64,000 bases of DNA from Vicugna pacos (GCF_048564905.1 NC_133005.1:136501-200500); one strand, 5' to 3'; shown: positions 12,650 through 24,690, counted from the stretch's first letter. Program-made: numbers and translations. The notes: a model not told the origin generated them from the sequence alone.

Positions 12650-15379
12650 CTCCTCTCCAGAAGAATTCCAGCAACGGAAGTCCATACTCCTGCCCTCAGA
12701 GAGGGGGAATCAAACCCCATCCTTTCACCTGTGAGCTGTGCACAGACTTTCCTTCCACAGAGGATAGTGTGCAAACCGGGCAGGGGAGTTACTAAGTACA
12801 TTTATGGTAAAGAAACCTGACAGGCAGGTGTACAATGCTGAGGTCAATAGTAGAAAGTACACGCTGAAGCCAACCCTTAAAAGCACCAGCACGCACCCTG
12901 GGCTCTGTGGTCACTGAGCCCCCTCATACTGACTGGGGGTGTCTGGGACCCGGGAGACCTTAGTGCTTTCAGTCATGGACACAGAGCACAGAAACCCTTG
13001 CTCCAAGACTGATGACCCAAAGACTGAGTGCAAAGTCTGAGTCAGTGGTCAAGAATATCACACTGGGCCCTTGCCAGGGTCCACATTTCGGCTTTTCCAC
13101 TTAGAAGAGCACGAGCTTGAGTCATTCACATCTGATCTATTGCCATTTGAAGAAACGGAATATTAACCTAACCTCTGAGAACAGCTGTGGTCAAGCAAGG
13201 GTGAGTGGAGAAGGAATGTGTCATGGGTTGTGTGTGCATGTGTGTGTCTGTGTCTGTGTTGTGTGTGTGACAGAATAGTGTGATGTAAGTGGGAATTCAC
13301 CCTTCAGGACACACACTCATACAGACAGATGTAAAAGCACACGACAGGCTCACATGTGGACCTCCTCCCAGAATCTTCATAGAAACAAACCCACACCCTC
13401 TAAATAATCTCCTTTCTCCAGGGACGGTGAAATGTGGCCCTCCCTCTTCTCTGGGAAATCGGTTACTCTCACGGAAGCCTTCACCCCCATTCCCAGTGGG
13501 AACCCAGAATCTTCTGGGGCCAGTGAAAGCAAGCAAGGCAGCGCAAGCATCACCACCCAGCTGCTCCCTCAGCAGGCCAGGGCTCCAGCATGCATGCCTC
13601 CCTCCTCTGTCGACACAGCCCTTGGGAACGGAGAAGAGAACCCTGTGGGGACCCAGGGGTCACAGCATCCTGTTCACCATGGGCACAAGCCTTGCCTTCT
13701 CTTCGTGACTTGAGGAAACCAAGTGGGAAATGGTAGTTGCCTTGACGGCCCCAAAGAGACTAGTAAAGGCACCTGCAGAGGGGGTACCACCTCTTCGTGG
13801 GTGACACAAAATTCTTTCCAAGGAAAGAGTCTGCTGATGAAATTGCTCAACTATGTACACTTTGTGACGCGTGCTGCCATTTAAAAATAGTCTTGGAATC
13901 ACGTACGTGTTGGTGACAGGCTTTCCCGCGACAAGGTTCCTCCAACCAAGGAAACTGTGAACGTCACTTACATCAGGCACCTGTTGGTATCTTCAGTTCA
14001 TGTGAAAAGTGTGAAGCAACATTCTTCTCTCAGGTACAGGGAGGCAAACTCACCCTCAGGCCACAGGAGGCCACATGATGTGTCTTGATAAGGGGCACTT
14101 CGTCAGGCCCGCCAACTACAACTTCCTCCAGGGGAGCTGGCCAGACAGAGAGCAGCTGTGTGCATGTTGTCGTGCTGGTGTGAACGATTCATGTGTGGAC
14201 GTGGGGTGTCAGCGTATGGATGTGGGTGGTCAGTGAGCACGCACTGAAAGGTTGTTGGGCATCGTCGTGGGTGGGTTAAAAAGAGGCACAAAAAGGGACA
14301 GCAGAAAAGGGAGAAACAGAGCCTTTGGTTTCCTACCCACGGGGAATGTGATCAATGTGAAGGAGTCAGTCTGAAAAGGAGGAAACACCAAATTTCGGGC
14401 TCTCTTTCAACAAGTGTCCCATGGCTTCTCCGGGCAGCCTATAGTTGGACCAAATGGGTCCTGTCTTCTAGACTTCTTCTAGATCACGTCTTCCCCCTAG
14501 ATCCAGAGTTGCCCCTACTGTATCTATCAGCCCCTTTTGTAAGATTGTGTACTTGGTTAAAAATGACCTTTATGGACAGAATGGATTCAATCTAAGGCAA
14601 AGAATGCTATGGTCTTAGCTCACTAGTCATGTGCCCTAAGGACAATGAAATAGAGCACGTAAGAAAGTGCTTAAGTCCTACCATGTAAAAATAGCCACCC
14701 TCACTCTTGTGCTATGTTCCTCGCACTCCTCCTTTTCAAATCAATACAAGTGCAACCAATGATTCAGTGACTCTCCATACTTCCATTAGAGGCTTAATTA
14801 AGAGAGAGTTCACTAAGGACGGGGAGTATAGAGTGCGCTCTGAGGTCACGACCCCAGCTGTGCAGGAGGTTTGCAGCAAGGGTGATGGGCCCCGGGCTAA
14901 CAGGCAGGCTGGACTTAGACTTCCTGGTCCCCACTGTCCCTTTAGTGTGTGTGCTTTCAGGATTCTAGCCTCTCCAAGGCTTCTGGCAGTGTTAGGGAGT
15001 ACAGTCAGCTCCCATGTCTGGGCCCACTTCCTTATGGGCAGGAGGAGGGAGCTGGGCTCCGTGCTCCGCAAGGACCCTTTCAGCTCTGAGAAATAAAACC
15101 AGATAAAGAAGAAATGATGCTGATGAGACTGCGGATTGCTTCAACCCTTTTGGCGTTTAGTCTGGCTTTAGCTATTAAAATAAACCCACACATCTCCTCC
15201 AGCCCACTTTTGATTCCAAATTCCAAATTAAAATTCAAAATTCAAAAATTAAAGCTGCAGTCTGCATGGACGTAGTTACGAGGTTCAGGGCGGCACTGCT
15301 GTGTTAGTGAAACAACTAGAAGGGGCTAGCCTGTCTCACATCTGCCACCTCCGTCTGTCAGTCATCCCATCGGGAGCCG
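12650..15379. other. Unique DNA, no gene recognised
   Basis: About 2.7 kb with scattered short open frames, none supported. It includes the TG-rich tract annotated separately. No repeat family was confidently recognised. Confidence 0.4.
13222..13270. repeat. Interrupted (TG)n microsatellite
   Basis: Runs of TG with CA and CT interruptions, such as TGTGTGTGCATGTGTGTGTC. Confidence 0.85.
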
Positions 15380-15540
15380 GTTAAGAGCATCCAGCTGCTG
15401 GAGCCTGTCTGAATCCTGCCGCCCGTTGGCTGCGCGGCCTCTCTGGAACTCAGTTTCCTCATCTATAAACAGGGCTGATAGCCAGTTATGTGTTTCCTAG
15501 GGTGCACAGCGCTGGCTCATGGTACCCACTGTGAAAATGT
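15380..15540 (+). repeat. MIR SINE, sense
   Basis: Sense-strand MIR pattern. A 'GAGCATCCAGCTGCTGGAGCC' type block is followed by CTGAATCCTGCC and CTCAGTTTCCTCATCTATAA, the conserved central core of MIR. This is an ancient mammalian tRNA-derived SINE. Confidence 0.75.
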
Positions 15541-16149
15541 TAGCTGTTACTATTACTCAAAAGGCCGTGGCAGATCCACCTGTCTGGAGAAAGGCTCTGC
15601 TATGTTATTAAACGAAAATAGCAAGTTACAGATTTGTGTCTTTGGTATGATCCCCTTTTGTAAAAAAAGAAAGAAGAGAGAATGGAAAAGCGCATTGAAA
15701 CCCTATGAAGCGTGTCTGTGTCTGTCTGCATGGAGAAAGGACAGGAAGGGATCTGACGTCAGGCCCCTAAGATTGTTTGGGGAAGGGAGGGGCTGAGTGT
15801 GGGGAAGTGGGCTGGGAATGGATGAGAGAGGGAAAGAGTAAATTAGTCTTTATACGTCTATGAATTGTTCGACTTGTTACTTCAGTAACTTTTAAATCTC
15901 GTATAACCTTTACAGTCTCCGGTGAGGTTGAAAAAAAGGAAAGAGAGAAATTGACATCCCAGGAGAGGGAAGGAGGCCATAGGAAATCTGCTGGCGCATG
16001 TGACTTGGCACAGAGAGAACCCTTTGTCACAGTGGATGAAGGGGCTGTCTTTGGGTTCTGAGGGCAAAAGCAGCCTTCCTAGGTGGGCTTCTCTTTTGAG
16101 AGTATCTGTCCTGGTAGGGTCTTGTCCAACCTCTCAAGCCAGAAAAAAT

Positions 16150-16245
16150 GCTGACGATCAGAGAGGTCAAGAGACTGGCCCAAGGTCACACAGCAGAGTC
16201 AGGCCAAAAAGGTAGTGTCCTGACTCCTGGCCCGATAACCTCTCC
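16150..16245 (-). repeat. MIR SINE fragment, antisense
   Basis: The block AGAGACTGGCCCAAGGTCAC, then ACAGCAGAGTCAGGCC and GACTCCTGGCCC, is the reverse of the MIR core and 5' part. Confidence 0.75.
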
Positions 16246-16249
16246 CTAT

Positions 16250-17549
16250 ATGGTGCTGCCTCCCACCTCTGTGCAGAAGCCACTCCTTCTGGGAAGAGAA
16301 GGGCATGCAGCCCTGTCTGCTTAGTTTCCTTCCCTTCAGCTGACAGTCTTTCCTTCACTCGTTTCCTGAAAGCCCTGCTGGAGAGTTCAGGACAGTTGAG
16401 GCAGCCTGCGTACCCAAGAGGCACTCACAGGTGAGGGGTCTGGAAGCTTCTGGCTCCTACCACTACAAAGACACCTTTTTTCTAACTGGTGGGAAAATGC
16501 TCTGAGGCCAATTTTTTTTTTGGACTGCACTGTTTTGTTTGTTGCTGTCTTAATTATTGCCATGTTATCTTTGATCACTTTAACGTTTTGATTTTATGCT
16601 TGGGCCCCAAGGCAATTCAGTGAAGGGGATGATTTGGAAAATCAAGAAATAAAGAAATTGTCTACAGAAGAGGTAGCCTCCCAGGAGCCAAGGACAAAAC
16701 GTAAGTGCCTAAAATGATTTTTATTAGGAACAAAACAAAAACAAACAACCTGTTGCCAGACAAAAGATATTAGGCCATCCTGGTTTGTCTTTGTTTTTGT
16801 TTTTTTAATTTAATACCAGTTCTCTATTTCTTCCAAGGTCAGAGAAGGATGGAAGACCCAGTTCCTTCTCTACTGCCTCCTACAAGTCTTTCACATGTCT
16901 GCGTCCAGGCCTGGATTCATGGTATGTGCCCTGCCTGTTCTGCCCTCCTCACTTCTTCAGGAGACGGGCTATAAGCACCCATCATTGGCCAGTACTTATT
17001 GACTAGGACTGGGGATAATGCAGCCAACAGGAGGACCCCTAGTCTGCCTTCAGGGAATTCACTAAGGCAGGCATTCTCAGCTGGGGCTAAGGGGATGAAA
17101 ACTGGTTCTTGGAGGGATGAAAAAAATCTTCCATCTTCCCAATGACTTGCACGCTCATCACACTGTTCACTGCCTCAGTGAGTGGCCCATCCAGCCACCC
17201 AGTCAGTAACCAGGGCATAGCCATCATTTGGGGTTGCTAGCCCTCTCTGAGCTCAGCTTCTTGGTTATTGACCTTGTGGCTGCCCAGTCCACAAAGGCTT
17301 TCACTGTCCCTGAAAACTGACCCCATCTGTCTTCACTTCCCTCTCTGCCCAGCCTAGATCCAGGGCCACAGAATTGGGCATCTCTTTTCCCAAAACTTTA
17401 GATCCCTGTGCCCTTTCCCCCTAACCATCTGGCAAAGCCCTGGGCCTGGGTAAACCCCACTAAGTACTTTCCCCTGCCATCACATGGGCAGGTGAGCCAT
17501 GGTGGGCGAAATCACCCAGCTGACAGGACACACAGCATTTACTGACCAC
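16250..17549. other. Unique DNA, no gene recognised
   Basis: Mixed-composition sequence with no supportable open frame or repeat. Confidence 0.4.
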
Positions 17550-19475
17550 AACCAACTGGGTTGTCAACACTGTCAGGCAGTTGGGGATTTCGTGGGCAAG
17601 TTTGCTCCTCAAGTCTCTGAATGCAAACTCCCCTCCTTCCCTCAAACTCCTCACCACCTCTTTCTTGCTCTCAGCGGAAGACCTCGCCTCTCACTTGGCA
17701 GAAAAAAATAGCAGCTCAAGACGAAATCTCCCTTAACATCCCACTACAAACCTACATCTTCATCTGCACGCATCCTCTCTTTGTTCCTTCCTTTGGTTCG
17801 AGAGAAGTCATCCCTCCTCCTTTCCCAGACCACCCCTCCACCCACGGCCTGATCCCACGCCCGGCACGTGCTCGTGGTCCTCGCTCGCTGACTGTTGCCC
17901 CTATTTCCCACACCCTTAATTAGTCTCTCCCCTTGATGTGCCATCAGCCTGAAGACAAACTCAGGTCTCTCCAACCTTTTAACGTACCTCCCCCCAACAC
18001 ACACACTGACCCCATCACAGCATCTCTCTCCTCCCCTTCACACAAATTCTTCTCAAAAGACCCACTGCCTCCTTCATCCCTTGCCGTCAGACCACCGCCA
18101 TCTGACCCTCTCCATCACTCTGCAGAAACAGTACTCCTTTATTTTTATGAGTTTTGTTTCCTTTTTCAGTTTTATTAGAATTGTTACAGTTTGACTGCAC
18201 ATATACATTACATTGCATGTAAATACATATATACAATATACTGCACGTATTTTTTTTAGTTTACATATGTGTACTGATCACTGCAGAACAACGCTCCTTA
18301 AAGCCACCAACAGTCCCCAGGCCTGTCATGAACCAAAGCTGGTGGTTCCATCCTCGTCCTACCCAACTCTCAGAGCATTCCCCATTGACTCCTCTCACTT
18401 TCCTGGTACTCTTGGCTTCCTTCTGTTCATTTCCTTCCCTACGTCCACTCTCCTGGGTTTTCTCCCACCTCTCAGTCCCTCCTTCTCAGCCTCTGCAGGT
18501 GTATCCTCATTTGCACAGCCCTAATCTGTGGGTGTGCCTCCGAGCTCCATCCTGGGGCTCCTTCTCTTTTCTTTCCAAGTTCATCTCTCTGGGCAATCCA
18601 GCCCTCATTCTCATGATCATCTCTCTGCTGACAACTTCCCGTCCTCATGTGAGTCCAAACCCAGGCCTCCACGTGCCTACTCAACATCTACATGCAGTGT
18701 CCCAAAGGCCTTTCGAGCTCACCATGTCTGAAGTGGAACTTGCGCTTTTCACTCCCCTCCCCACACCCTCCTCTTCTCACTCACCCGCCCCCAACCCGAT
18801 CCAGTTTACCCTGTCTCAGTGAAACCCACTGCCTGCCTGTTTGCCCAGAAACCTCAGAGTCCATCCTGACACTCCCTCTCCATTACCCTCCATTCCTACA
18901 TATCACTATGATGATTTTATTTCCTGATGACTGGAATCTTCCACCACCGTCCAGCTGCACTGCTACCAGCACCTCCCCCATGATGTTCTCCCCAGATGCC
19001 TGCTTGCACCCCTAACCCTAACTTGTCTTGTATCTACTCATACACACACTTCACTTTCCACTAGGCATTCACACAGGTCACATTAACATGCAAATGTCTT
19101 CCTGTCCTTAGGCCTACTCTGTCAGTGGCTTCCTATCACTCCGAAGATGAAGGGAAAGATCCTTAATGTGGAATCTGTCTATGCTCACCTTCTACACTCC
19201 CTTATTCCCTGCTCTCCCTCTGGGTTCTGCTACAAAGGCCTTTTCTTGCCTCTTCTCTCAGTTGTACCTTCTGCCTCAGGCCCTTTGCACGGGTTCTTTC
19301 TTCTGCCTAGGATTCCCCCATACCCCTCCTCTCTTGCACATCATTCAGATTTCCTCACAAATATCACTTCCTCAGGGAATCCTTCCCTAACCCCTAAGAA
19401 GAGATCGACCCCTCCATCCTGTCAAATGCTTCCACAGTAATGGTAATACACACACTAGCACAGCACTATCCTTTG
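17550..19475 (+). mobile_element. Long ancient LINE-2 fragment, sense
   Basis: Pyrimidine-rich sequence with several blocks I recognise from the L2 consensus. One is the coding-region stretch with CACCCCTCCACCC then CCTGATCCCACGCC. Another is the segment ending TCACCATGTCTGAAGTGGAAC. A third is the 3' part containing CTCAGGCCCTTTGCAC and TTTCCTCACAAATATCACTTC. The element is decayed with no usable frame. It is interrupted by a small element near 18130-18276 and by a MIR at 19480-19680. Its 3' end continues at 19690-19865. L2 has been inactive since early mammalian evolution. Confidence 0.75.
18130..18276. mobile_element. Small AT-rich element inserted in L2
   Basis: About 150 bp of AT-rich sequence interrupts the L2. 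Similar sequences flank it: ATCACTCTGCAGAAAC at 18114-18129 and ATCACTGCAGAACA at 18277-18290, as expected for a target-site duplication that has drifted. The content vaguely resembles an old L1 3' end in reverse. The family is not assigned. Confidence 0.45.
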
Positions 19476-19479
19476 CAAC

Positions 19480-19680
19480 TCTTCTGTGCATTTCTGCTTA
19501 GCACTGATTTACTCCCCATGACAACCCTGTGAGCTAGAAATGATAATTATCTCTACTTTACAGGTGAAGAAACTAAGGCACAGAGAAGTTATGTAATGCA
19601 CCCCAGGTCGCCTGGTTACTGAGGCAAAGCTGGAGTTTGAGCCCAAGCCCTATGGCTCCAGCATGGCTTTTAAACGTTCT
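19480..19680 (-). repeat. MIR SINE inserted in L2, antisense
   Basis: Reverse-MIR blocks: CTCCCCATGACAACCCTGTG, then TTTACAGGTGAAGAAACTAA, then GGCACAGAGAAG and GAGTTTGAGCCC. It sits between the body and the 3' end of the L2, so it is younger than that L2. Confidence 0.85.
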
Positions 19681-19689
19681 ACAATTCCA

Positions 19690-19865
19690 TAAGAAAACAC
19701 TACCCTTTTCCTTTCTGCACTTACTGTTTGTAACAATGTATTTGTATGACTGTTTGTTTAGTTTGTGTCTCCCAGATTAGACTGTAAACTCTGTTGGGCT
19801 AGAGAGAGTTCTATCCCCAATAGTAGGTGCTCAGTAAATATTTGCTAAATAGCTGAATGTAGGTT
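19690..19865 (+). mobile_element. LINE-2 3' end, sense
   Basis: The terminal L2 pattern is visible: TTAGACTGTAAACTC, then CCCCAATAGTAGGTGCTCAG and TAAATATTTGCTAAATAGCT. It is the continuation of the L2 at 17550-19475 after the MIR insertion. Confidence 0.8.
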
Positions 19866-20094
19866 AGTCTCCTCCCTCTTCCTCACTCACCACATCCCAA
19901 CGGTCACCTGATCCTGTCCCTGTTTCTTCCTGGAGCAGCAGTTCCTAACTCTAGGATGTTCAGGTATGTGTCCTAAAATTGGATGGAAAATGTTATGGGT
20001 TTGGACACCTTCAAATTTTTCTACAGCAAAAGCTAGGTTGTTCATGTTGTCTTCAGCTTATCAATGGGTCCACGAAGTTGAGAACCGGTGATTC

Positions 20095-20765
20095 ATGTGC
20101 TTCCCAGCCTAGCTCACCCTTTCCCTGCCAACCTCCTCACCACAGCCACAGCACCCTCACGTTCGGCTTTGTTCTCCACAAATCCATCCTCCATGCTTTG
20201 GTCATGGCAGTCTTTTAAAAACACACACCCAGGTCACCCTCCTGCATAAAACCAGTCAGAGTCTATATTGCCTTGGAACAAAGTGCAAACTCTTCTGGCA
20301 GAAGGGGGTGCTATAGGCCCTGCTAACTTCTCCATCCTTTTGTGCCCTCACTCGTTCCCTCTTCCCCCCAACTCTACAGCCCAGCAGTACAGACTGGGTT
20401 TTATGTTTGTGTTTCCCAGCCTGTACCAGGGTGGTTTCTCCTGTCTGTACTCATGCAGTGCCCTCTGCCTGGAATGCCAGTCCTCTCCTCTGCACCTAGA
20501 AATTCCTACTCCATCTTTAAGCATCAGCTTAGATGTCTCTTGGGGTTAGGGGCCCCTCCTTCCTGCTCTCATAGGCTGTGCCTGTTCCGGACAATGCACA
20601 GAAAGACACTGAACCATAGTTTCTTGGTTACCGATTGTCTCTCTCTTGCCCTGTGATCTTTGAGAGCAGCTCCCAGGTCTTATTCAACTTTTTATCCCCC
20701 AATTCTAGCCAAGCGCTAGCCCAAAGTACGGTGCTCAATAAGGATTTGTACAGTGAATGAATGAC
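20095..20765 (+). mobile_element. LINE-2 3' fragment, sense
   Basis: A second L2 3' region. It has the 'AAAGTGCAAACTCTTC' segment, a CTGCCTGGAATGCCAGTCC block and the terminal GGTGCTCAATAAGGATTTG followed by AATGAATGA. It is independent of the preceding L2 because it repeats the same consensus region. Confidence 0.82.
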
Positions 20766-21008
20766 GACAAATAGCTCATGGGTTCTAAAAAATCTGTGAA
20801 ATGAATAAATGAGTGGGTAACCGGAAGTTCGGGTCTAGAGAGAGGTGCAGATTAGGAAATTCAGAGATGAGTAAAACCCGATCGCAGCTGTCAGACTTCT
20901 AAGTGGAAGACAAATTCCTTGAAGGAGTAAGCCTGAAGGATCTAAGAGGGAGTCATTCAAATCACGGCCGGCCCCGGGGGCGGGTTCGAGTCGGGCCACG
21001 TCCTCCCC

Positions 21009-21020
21009 CGCCAATGGGAG
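21009..21020 (+). promoter_or_regulatory. CCAAT box (NF-Y type)
   Basis: CCGCCAATGGGA agrees with the NF-Y consensus. It lies inside the CpG island about 220 bp upstream of the exon-1-like coding block. Confidence 0.55.
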
Positions 21021-21089
21021 GTCTCGTTGTCCTCCATGTCTCCGCCCCTTTCACGGGCCGGGGCGGGGCCAGCCACGCCTGGAGGTAAG

Positions 21090-21110
21090 ACTACACGTCC
21101 CGGCGTGCAG
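21090..21110 (+). promoter_or_regulatory. ZNF143/STAF-like (SBS) motif
   Basis: ACTACACGTCCCGGCGTGCA fits the known ACTACAnnTCCCAGnATGC pattern with a few differences. Such sites are typical of CpG-island promoters of housekeeping genes. Confidence 0.6.
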
Positions 21111-21230
21111 CGCGGCCGGAGCGGAGGCGGAGCCGGCAGTGGGACGCGCGAGGTCTAAGGGCAAGCGGGAAGTGGCGGGCGGGGACTGAGCGGGGTGTGC
21201 AGGTAAGCCCTCCTGCTGGGGGTCGCGGGC

Positions 21231-21341
21231 GTGGCTGAGGCCGGGAAGCGGCGGGAGCTGCTTCCCCTGATCCACTAGCGTGTGCTGCAGGCGGGCTGTG
21301 TGTGCGCGGCGCGGGAAGTGAAGGGGCAGAGCGTGCCGTGT
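21231..21341 (+). pseudogene. TCOF1: TCOF1-like exon 1 (LisH region), broken
   Basis: Translation from 21231 gives AEAGKRRELLPLIH, a stop, then a segment with LQAG and AAREVKGQS. Human treacle begins MAEARKRRELLPLIYHH and continues LLRAG and AAREVKEQS. The start codon position reads GTG and the stop replaces a His codon. The donor is near 21338-21342 (GTGAGGG follows). The exact last base is uncertain by a few nucleotides. Confidence 0.85.
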
Positions 21342-21859
21342 GTGAGGGCCGCGTGCGAGATCTGGAGGGAGACTGCCTGCGCCCCCTCCCCTGGCGGCCT
21401 GGCGGGCGCCCAGAGCCGGATCCCGCGGTGCGCCGGGACGCGGGCAGGGGAGCCGAAGGAGCCTCAGCCTCTGCCCCCAGCCCCTGCTGCCCACAGGGCC
21501 TCTGGGCCTCGGTTTCCCCATCTGTGCCGTGGGCGAGCCGGACGTGAGATCCCAGGCGCAGGGCTTCGTCACTCCCGCGCCCCTACCGCCACCCGCTTCC
21601 TGGGAGCGGCGGTTTAAAGTTTCGAAGTCTTGGGCCGCGTGGGTAGGCGCGGCCCCCTAGGGTGAGAAGGTTGCTGCGCGTCTGAAGGGTGGATTGCGAC
21701 CAGCCCTGGAGGGGCGAAAGAGCGCCATTCCGAGAAGGGGCTTCTGGCCCCTTAATTGAGATGGAGCTCAGGCCTTAGCAGCTCTTCTGTACTGAGTCGG
21801 ACAGCTTTGGGATTCGAACTTGTGGTGCAGTCATTATTTACCCCATCCATTCTCTCAGC

Positions 21860-22130
21860 AACTGTTAGTCTGGCGTTCAGGGTGCTGATGATAGAATGAT
21901 AAGCGGGGGTCCCCAGCCCTCCTGGAGTTTACAGTCTAAATCTGGTAAGGGAGATAGACATAAATCAAAGAATCACAAAAGTAACTGTACAGTTAACACT
22001 GCGTTAAGTGCCAAGAATGAGAGACACAGGGATGGCAGATTGCCCCTGTCAGGGATATCCAGGACTGCTTTCCTGAGGAAGTGGATGTTGCTTTGAGATC
22101 TGAGAGAAGGGAGGTGCAAATGCCCTGTGG
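21860..22130 (-). mobile_element. LINE-2 fragment, antisense
   Basis: Reverse L2 3' pattern: CCCTCCTGGAGTTTACAGTC, then GACTGCTTTCCTGAGGAAG and GAGATCTGAGAGAAGGGAGG. It lies in intron 1 of the TCOF1-like locus. Confidence 0.65.
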
Positions 22131-22569
22131 TGAGAGGGAAATTGTTGCCTTTGTACTTGTCTCTGGAAAGTTCTTTGTGGCCTAAGTGTGGAGTACAAAG
22201 GTGATACAGGTCCCTGAGAAGAGAGACAGGGAGCTGGCTGGACCTTACTGTGGGCACTTTGGGCTTCACCTGAAGAGCAGTGGTCAGCCCCTGGAAGGTT
22301 TTTAGCTGGTATGGTGGCTATTCACCTAAGTAGGCGGTATCCCTTTAGCTGTGGTGTATGCTCTGGCTTGCTCTCAGGACCTCCTGGAGAGACTAAAGTG
22401 TGATGGGCCCTAAAACATTATCTATGCCTTTCCCAATCCTCTTTGGACCTTAGTTGCCCTTCTTACTCCAGTTGCATCACTTATTAGCTGCAGGGGGCAG
22501 GAGGCAGTACCCATATTCTTTGGGGAATTTGTCTAGGCATACAGGCCTCTCGTAGAGCATACATTATAG

Positions 22570-22890
22570 CAGAAGCAGACAGATGGCTGAGTTTTTAAAA
22601 AGTTAATGATACAGTGTCAGGTGATAGTAGGTGCTAGCTGTAAAAATAAGGCAGGCAGGGAAAATAAGGAATGTCAGGGTTAAATTATAAATGGGGTGAT
22701 CAGGAAGCCCCACTGAGAAGGTGACATTTGGACAGAGACCTGGAGGAAGTGAGGGAGTGAGCCTTTGGCAGGAAAGAGCATTCCAGACAGAAAGAATGGC
22801 GAGCCCTGATGGTGGGGGGTGGCCTGATGTTTTTGAGGGGCACAGAGGAGGCCAGTATGCCTGGGGCCCAAGAAGAGTGAAACTGACCCT
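22570..22890 (-). mobile_element. LINE-2 fragment, antisense
   Basis: The reverse L2 block is visible: GGTGACATTTGGACAGAGAC, then GGAAAGAGCATTCCAGACAG. It lies in intron 1 of the TCOF1-like locus. Confidence 0.65.
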
Positions 22891-23718
22891 TGAAGTCTCA
22901 GTGTTACTGGCTCATATTGGGGGCACTGACTACATTGTCTCCTGTTAGGTGGGTACTGCTATTGTCCTCATGTTACCAAAAAGGAACATGAAGTTTGAAG
23001 GGGTGAAGAGATTGGCCCATCCAGTTAACAGAGGCACTCTGCCCGACTCCAAGTGCACCCTCCGCCACTCTGCCCAGATCCCTGACACTGCCCTCGCCCC
23101 ACATTACTCATTCAGCCTCCTTGGGGCACTTGGCACCCCAGGTTCTTGACATTTACAGAAAGAGTAGGCTTCTGATCTTGGCTTCATAGGCCTCTGCTTC
23201 TACCAAAGGATTGGTACCATTTGGTTCCAGTCTCTTCCCAGTAGATGAGTGGACTACAGCTGTGTCACCTGGATTGCCTCGGGTGTCTGGACGGTGGTTC
23301 TTACTGTCCTGGGGAGATTGACCAGACTGGCCTTGGAAAGCCTTTCGAAAGGTCAGCGGGTGGAAAAAGCCCTGTCATGTGTCCCCAAAACCTGGAAAGT
23401 GCCCGGGAGACGGGGGTCTGGATAAATGCTAGCCTGGAACATTCCAACTCTCTCTGGAACAACCAACTTCTCTCAAAAATACTTCTCACCAGTGTTTTAG
23501 TGTAAAAGGTTTTAGCTGGAAATATTTCCCCTGCTTGTCTCTGGAAGGTTTGGGTGGTACTGGCAGGGCTGTGCAGACATATTTCCCAGAGCATGAAGAC
23601 CACCTTCTCACCCACCTGGGCTGGTCATGAGGTCCTAAGAGTGGGGCCCAGGGAGAATAAGGAGGACCCTTAACTATACTTGGGGGTTAATTGCTGCTTT
23701 CTCTTTACTTCTCTGCAG

Positions 23719-23774
23719 AAAAGTTTCATGACTCAGCCTGTAACCCTTCTGGACACCTATACACACTGGCAACA
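23719..23774 (+). pseudogene. TCOF1: TCOF1-like exon 2
   Basis: A 56-bp block between a good acceptor (TACTTCTCTGCAG) and a good donor (GTAAGT). It translates as KSFMTQPVTLLDTYTHWQ plus two bases, against human KCFLAQPVTLLDIYTHWQ. It is open and well preserved. Confidence 0.9.
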
Positions 23775-23984
23775 GTAAGTCTCACCTGGCTGAAATTGTG
23801 GTGTATGGACATCCCAAGCTACCAGCTTGGAATCAACTAGGATGCACTCTGGGCTAAGATCTGTCCCCACAGCCCACTGTAGGTACTGTTACCACCTCCA
23901 GGAAGCCAGATCGCAGATACGGGTGTCTGGTAGTGGGAGAGGACACAGAGCTGTGATCAGTGTCTCTTAAGGACAGAAGCTTCT

Positions 23985-24690
23985 CTGCAGCTTACTATTC
24001 ATTAAATCAATAAGCATTTGTTGATTGCCTGCTGAATGCCAGTCTCCGTTCTAAGTACAGAGCCATTGTCATGAGAGAGACAGACATGTTCCTTCTTCCT
24101 TGGAGCTGACAGTGGAGTCTGGGAGGTAAGCATGCCTCAAAGGGTGAAACGCATGAGTGTAAAGTGACCACAGTAGTGAGGAGTGCGAAAGAGGTGCCTG
24201 GTGCCCAAACCACAGGAACAGATGAGCTTAGCCTCATCTGGGGGTTTAGGGGAGGCTTCCTTGAGGTGACCTTTGATCTGAGAGCTGCAGGGAGTAGGGG
24301 AGTGAACTAGGCAGTAGGTGTGGAGAGGCCGGTGGAGTCTACCTTGCAGAGGGAACTGTGGGTGCTGAGGCCTGTAGCCTCAGGCACGGTACAGATGAGG
24401 CTGGACAGTTGGCAGAGCCCACCCGGTGCAAGACCTGATCATCTATGGGGAGAGGTTACGTCTTTGCCCCAAGAGCAGTGGAGGCCACCGAAGGGTGAAG
24501 AGGACAGCGGTGCTGCACTCTGCAGCATGGCATGACTAGGCGGATAACATCATCCAGGCAAGAGCTGATGGGGCTTGAGACAGGAGTAACAGAGGAGTAG
24601 ACGGTAGATTCCAGGAATGGTAGAGGATGAGACCAGTGTCTGTGGGTGGTTTGGAAAGGCAATCTAGTGACTCCCAGTGTCTGGCTTGTA
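23985..24690 (-). mobile_element. LINE-2 fragments, antisense
   Basis: It opens with the reverse L2 terminus (CATTTGTTGATTGCCTGCTG, then TTCCTTGGAGCTGACAGTGG). It continues through GAGGCTTCCTTGAGGTGACC and a CATCATCCAGGCAAGAG block. One decayed L2 in intron 2 of the TCOF1-like locus, possibly in two pieces. Confidence 0.65.

Larger units (their letters stand above)
20955..21660 (+). promoter_or_regulatory. CpG island, promoter-like, over TCOF1-like exon 1
   Basis: About 700 bp rich in G+C and CpG, in sharp contrast to the flanks. It holds an inverted CCAAT-type core (CCGCCAATGGGAG, 21009-21020), GC boxes (GGGGCGGGGCC near 21059-21070) and a ZNF143/STAF-like motif (21090-21110). It overlaps the exon-1-like block of the TCOF1 duplicate. 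The first intron-like donor candidate, CAGGTAAG, lies at about 21200-21207. The layout matches a housekeeping-type promoter. Whether it is still active cannot be told from sequence. CpG retention suggests either a recent duplication or continued germline hypomethylation. Confidence 0.75.

Noticed and set aside
18140-18290. Possible tRNA or small RNA gene in the AT-rich L2 insert
   Set aside because: No A and B box pair and no cloverleaf that I could draw; AT-rich and bounded by drifted repeats, so an inserted element is the better reading.
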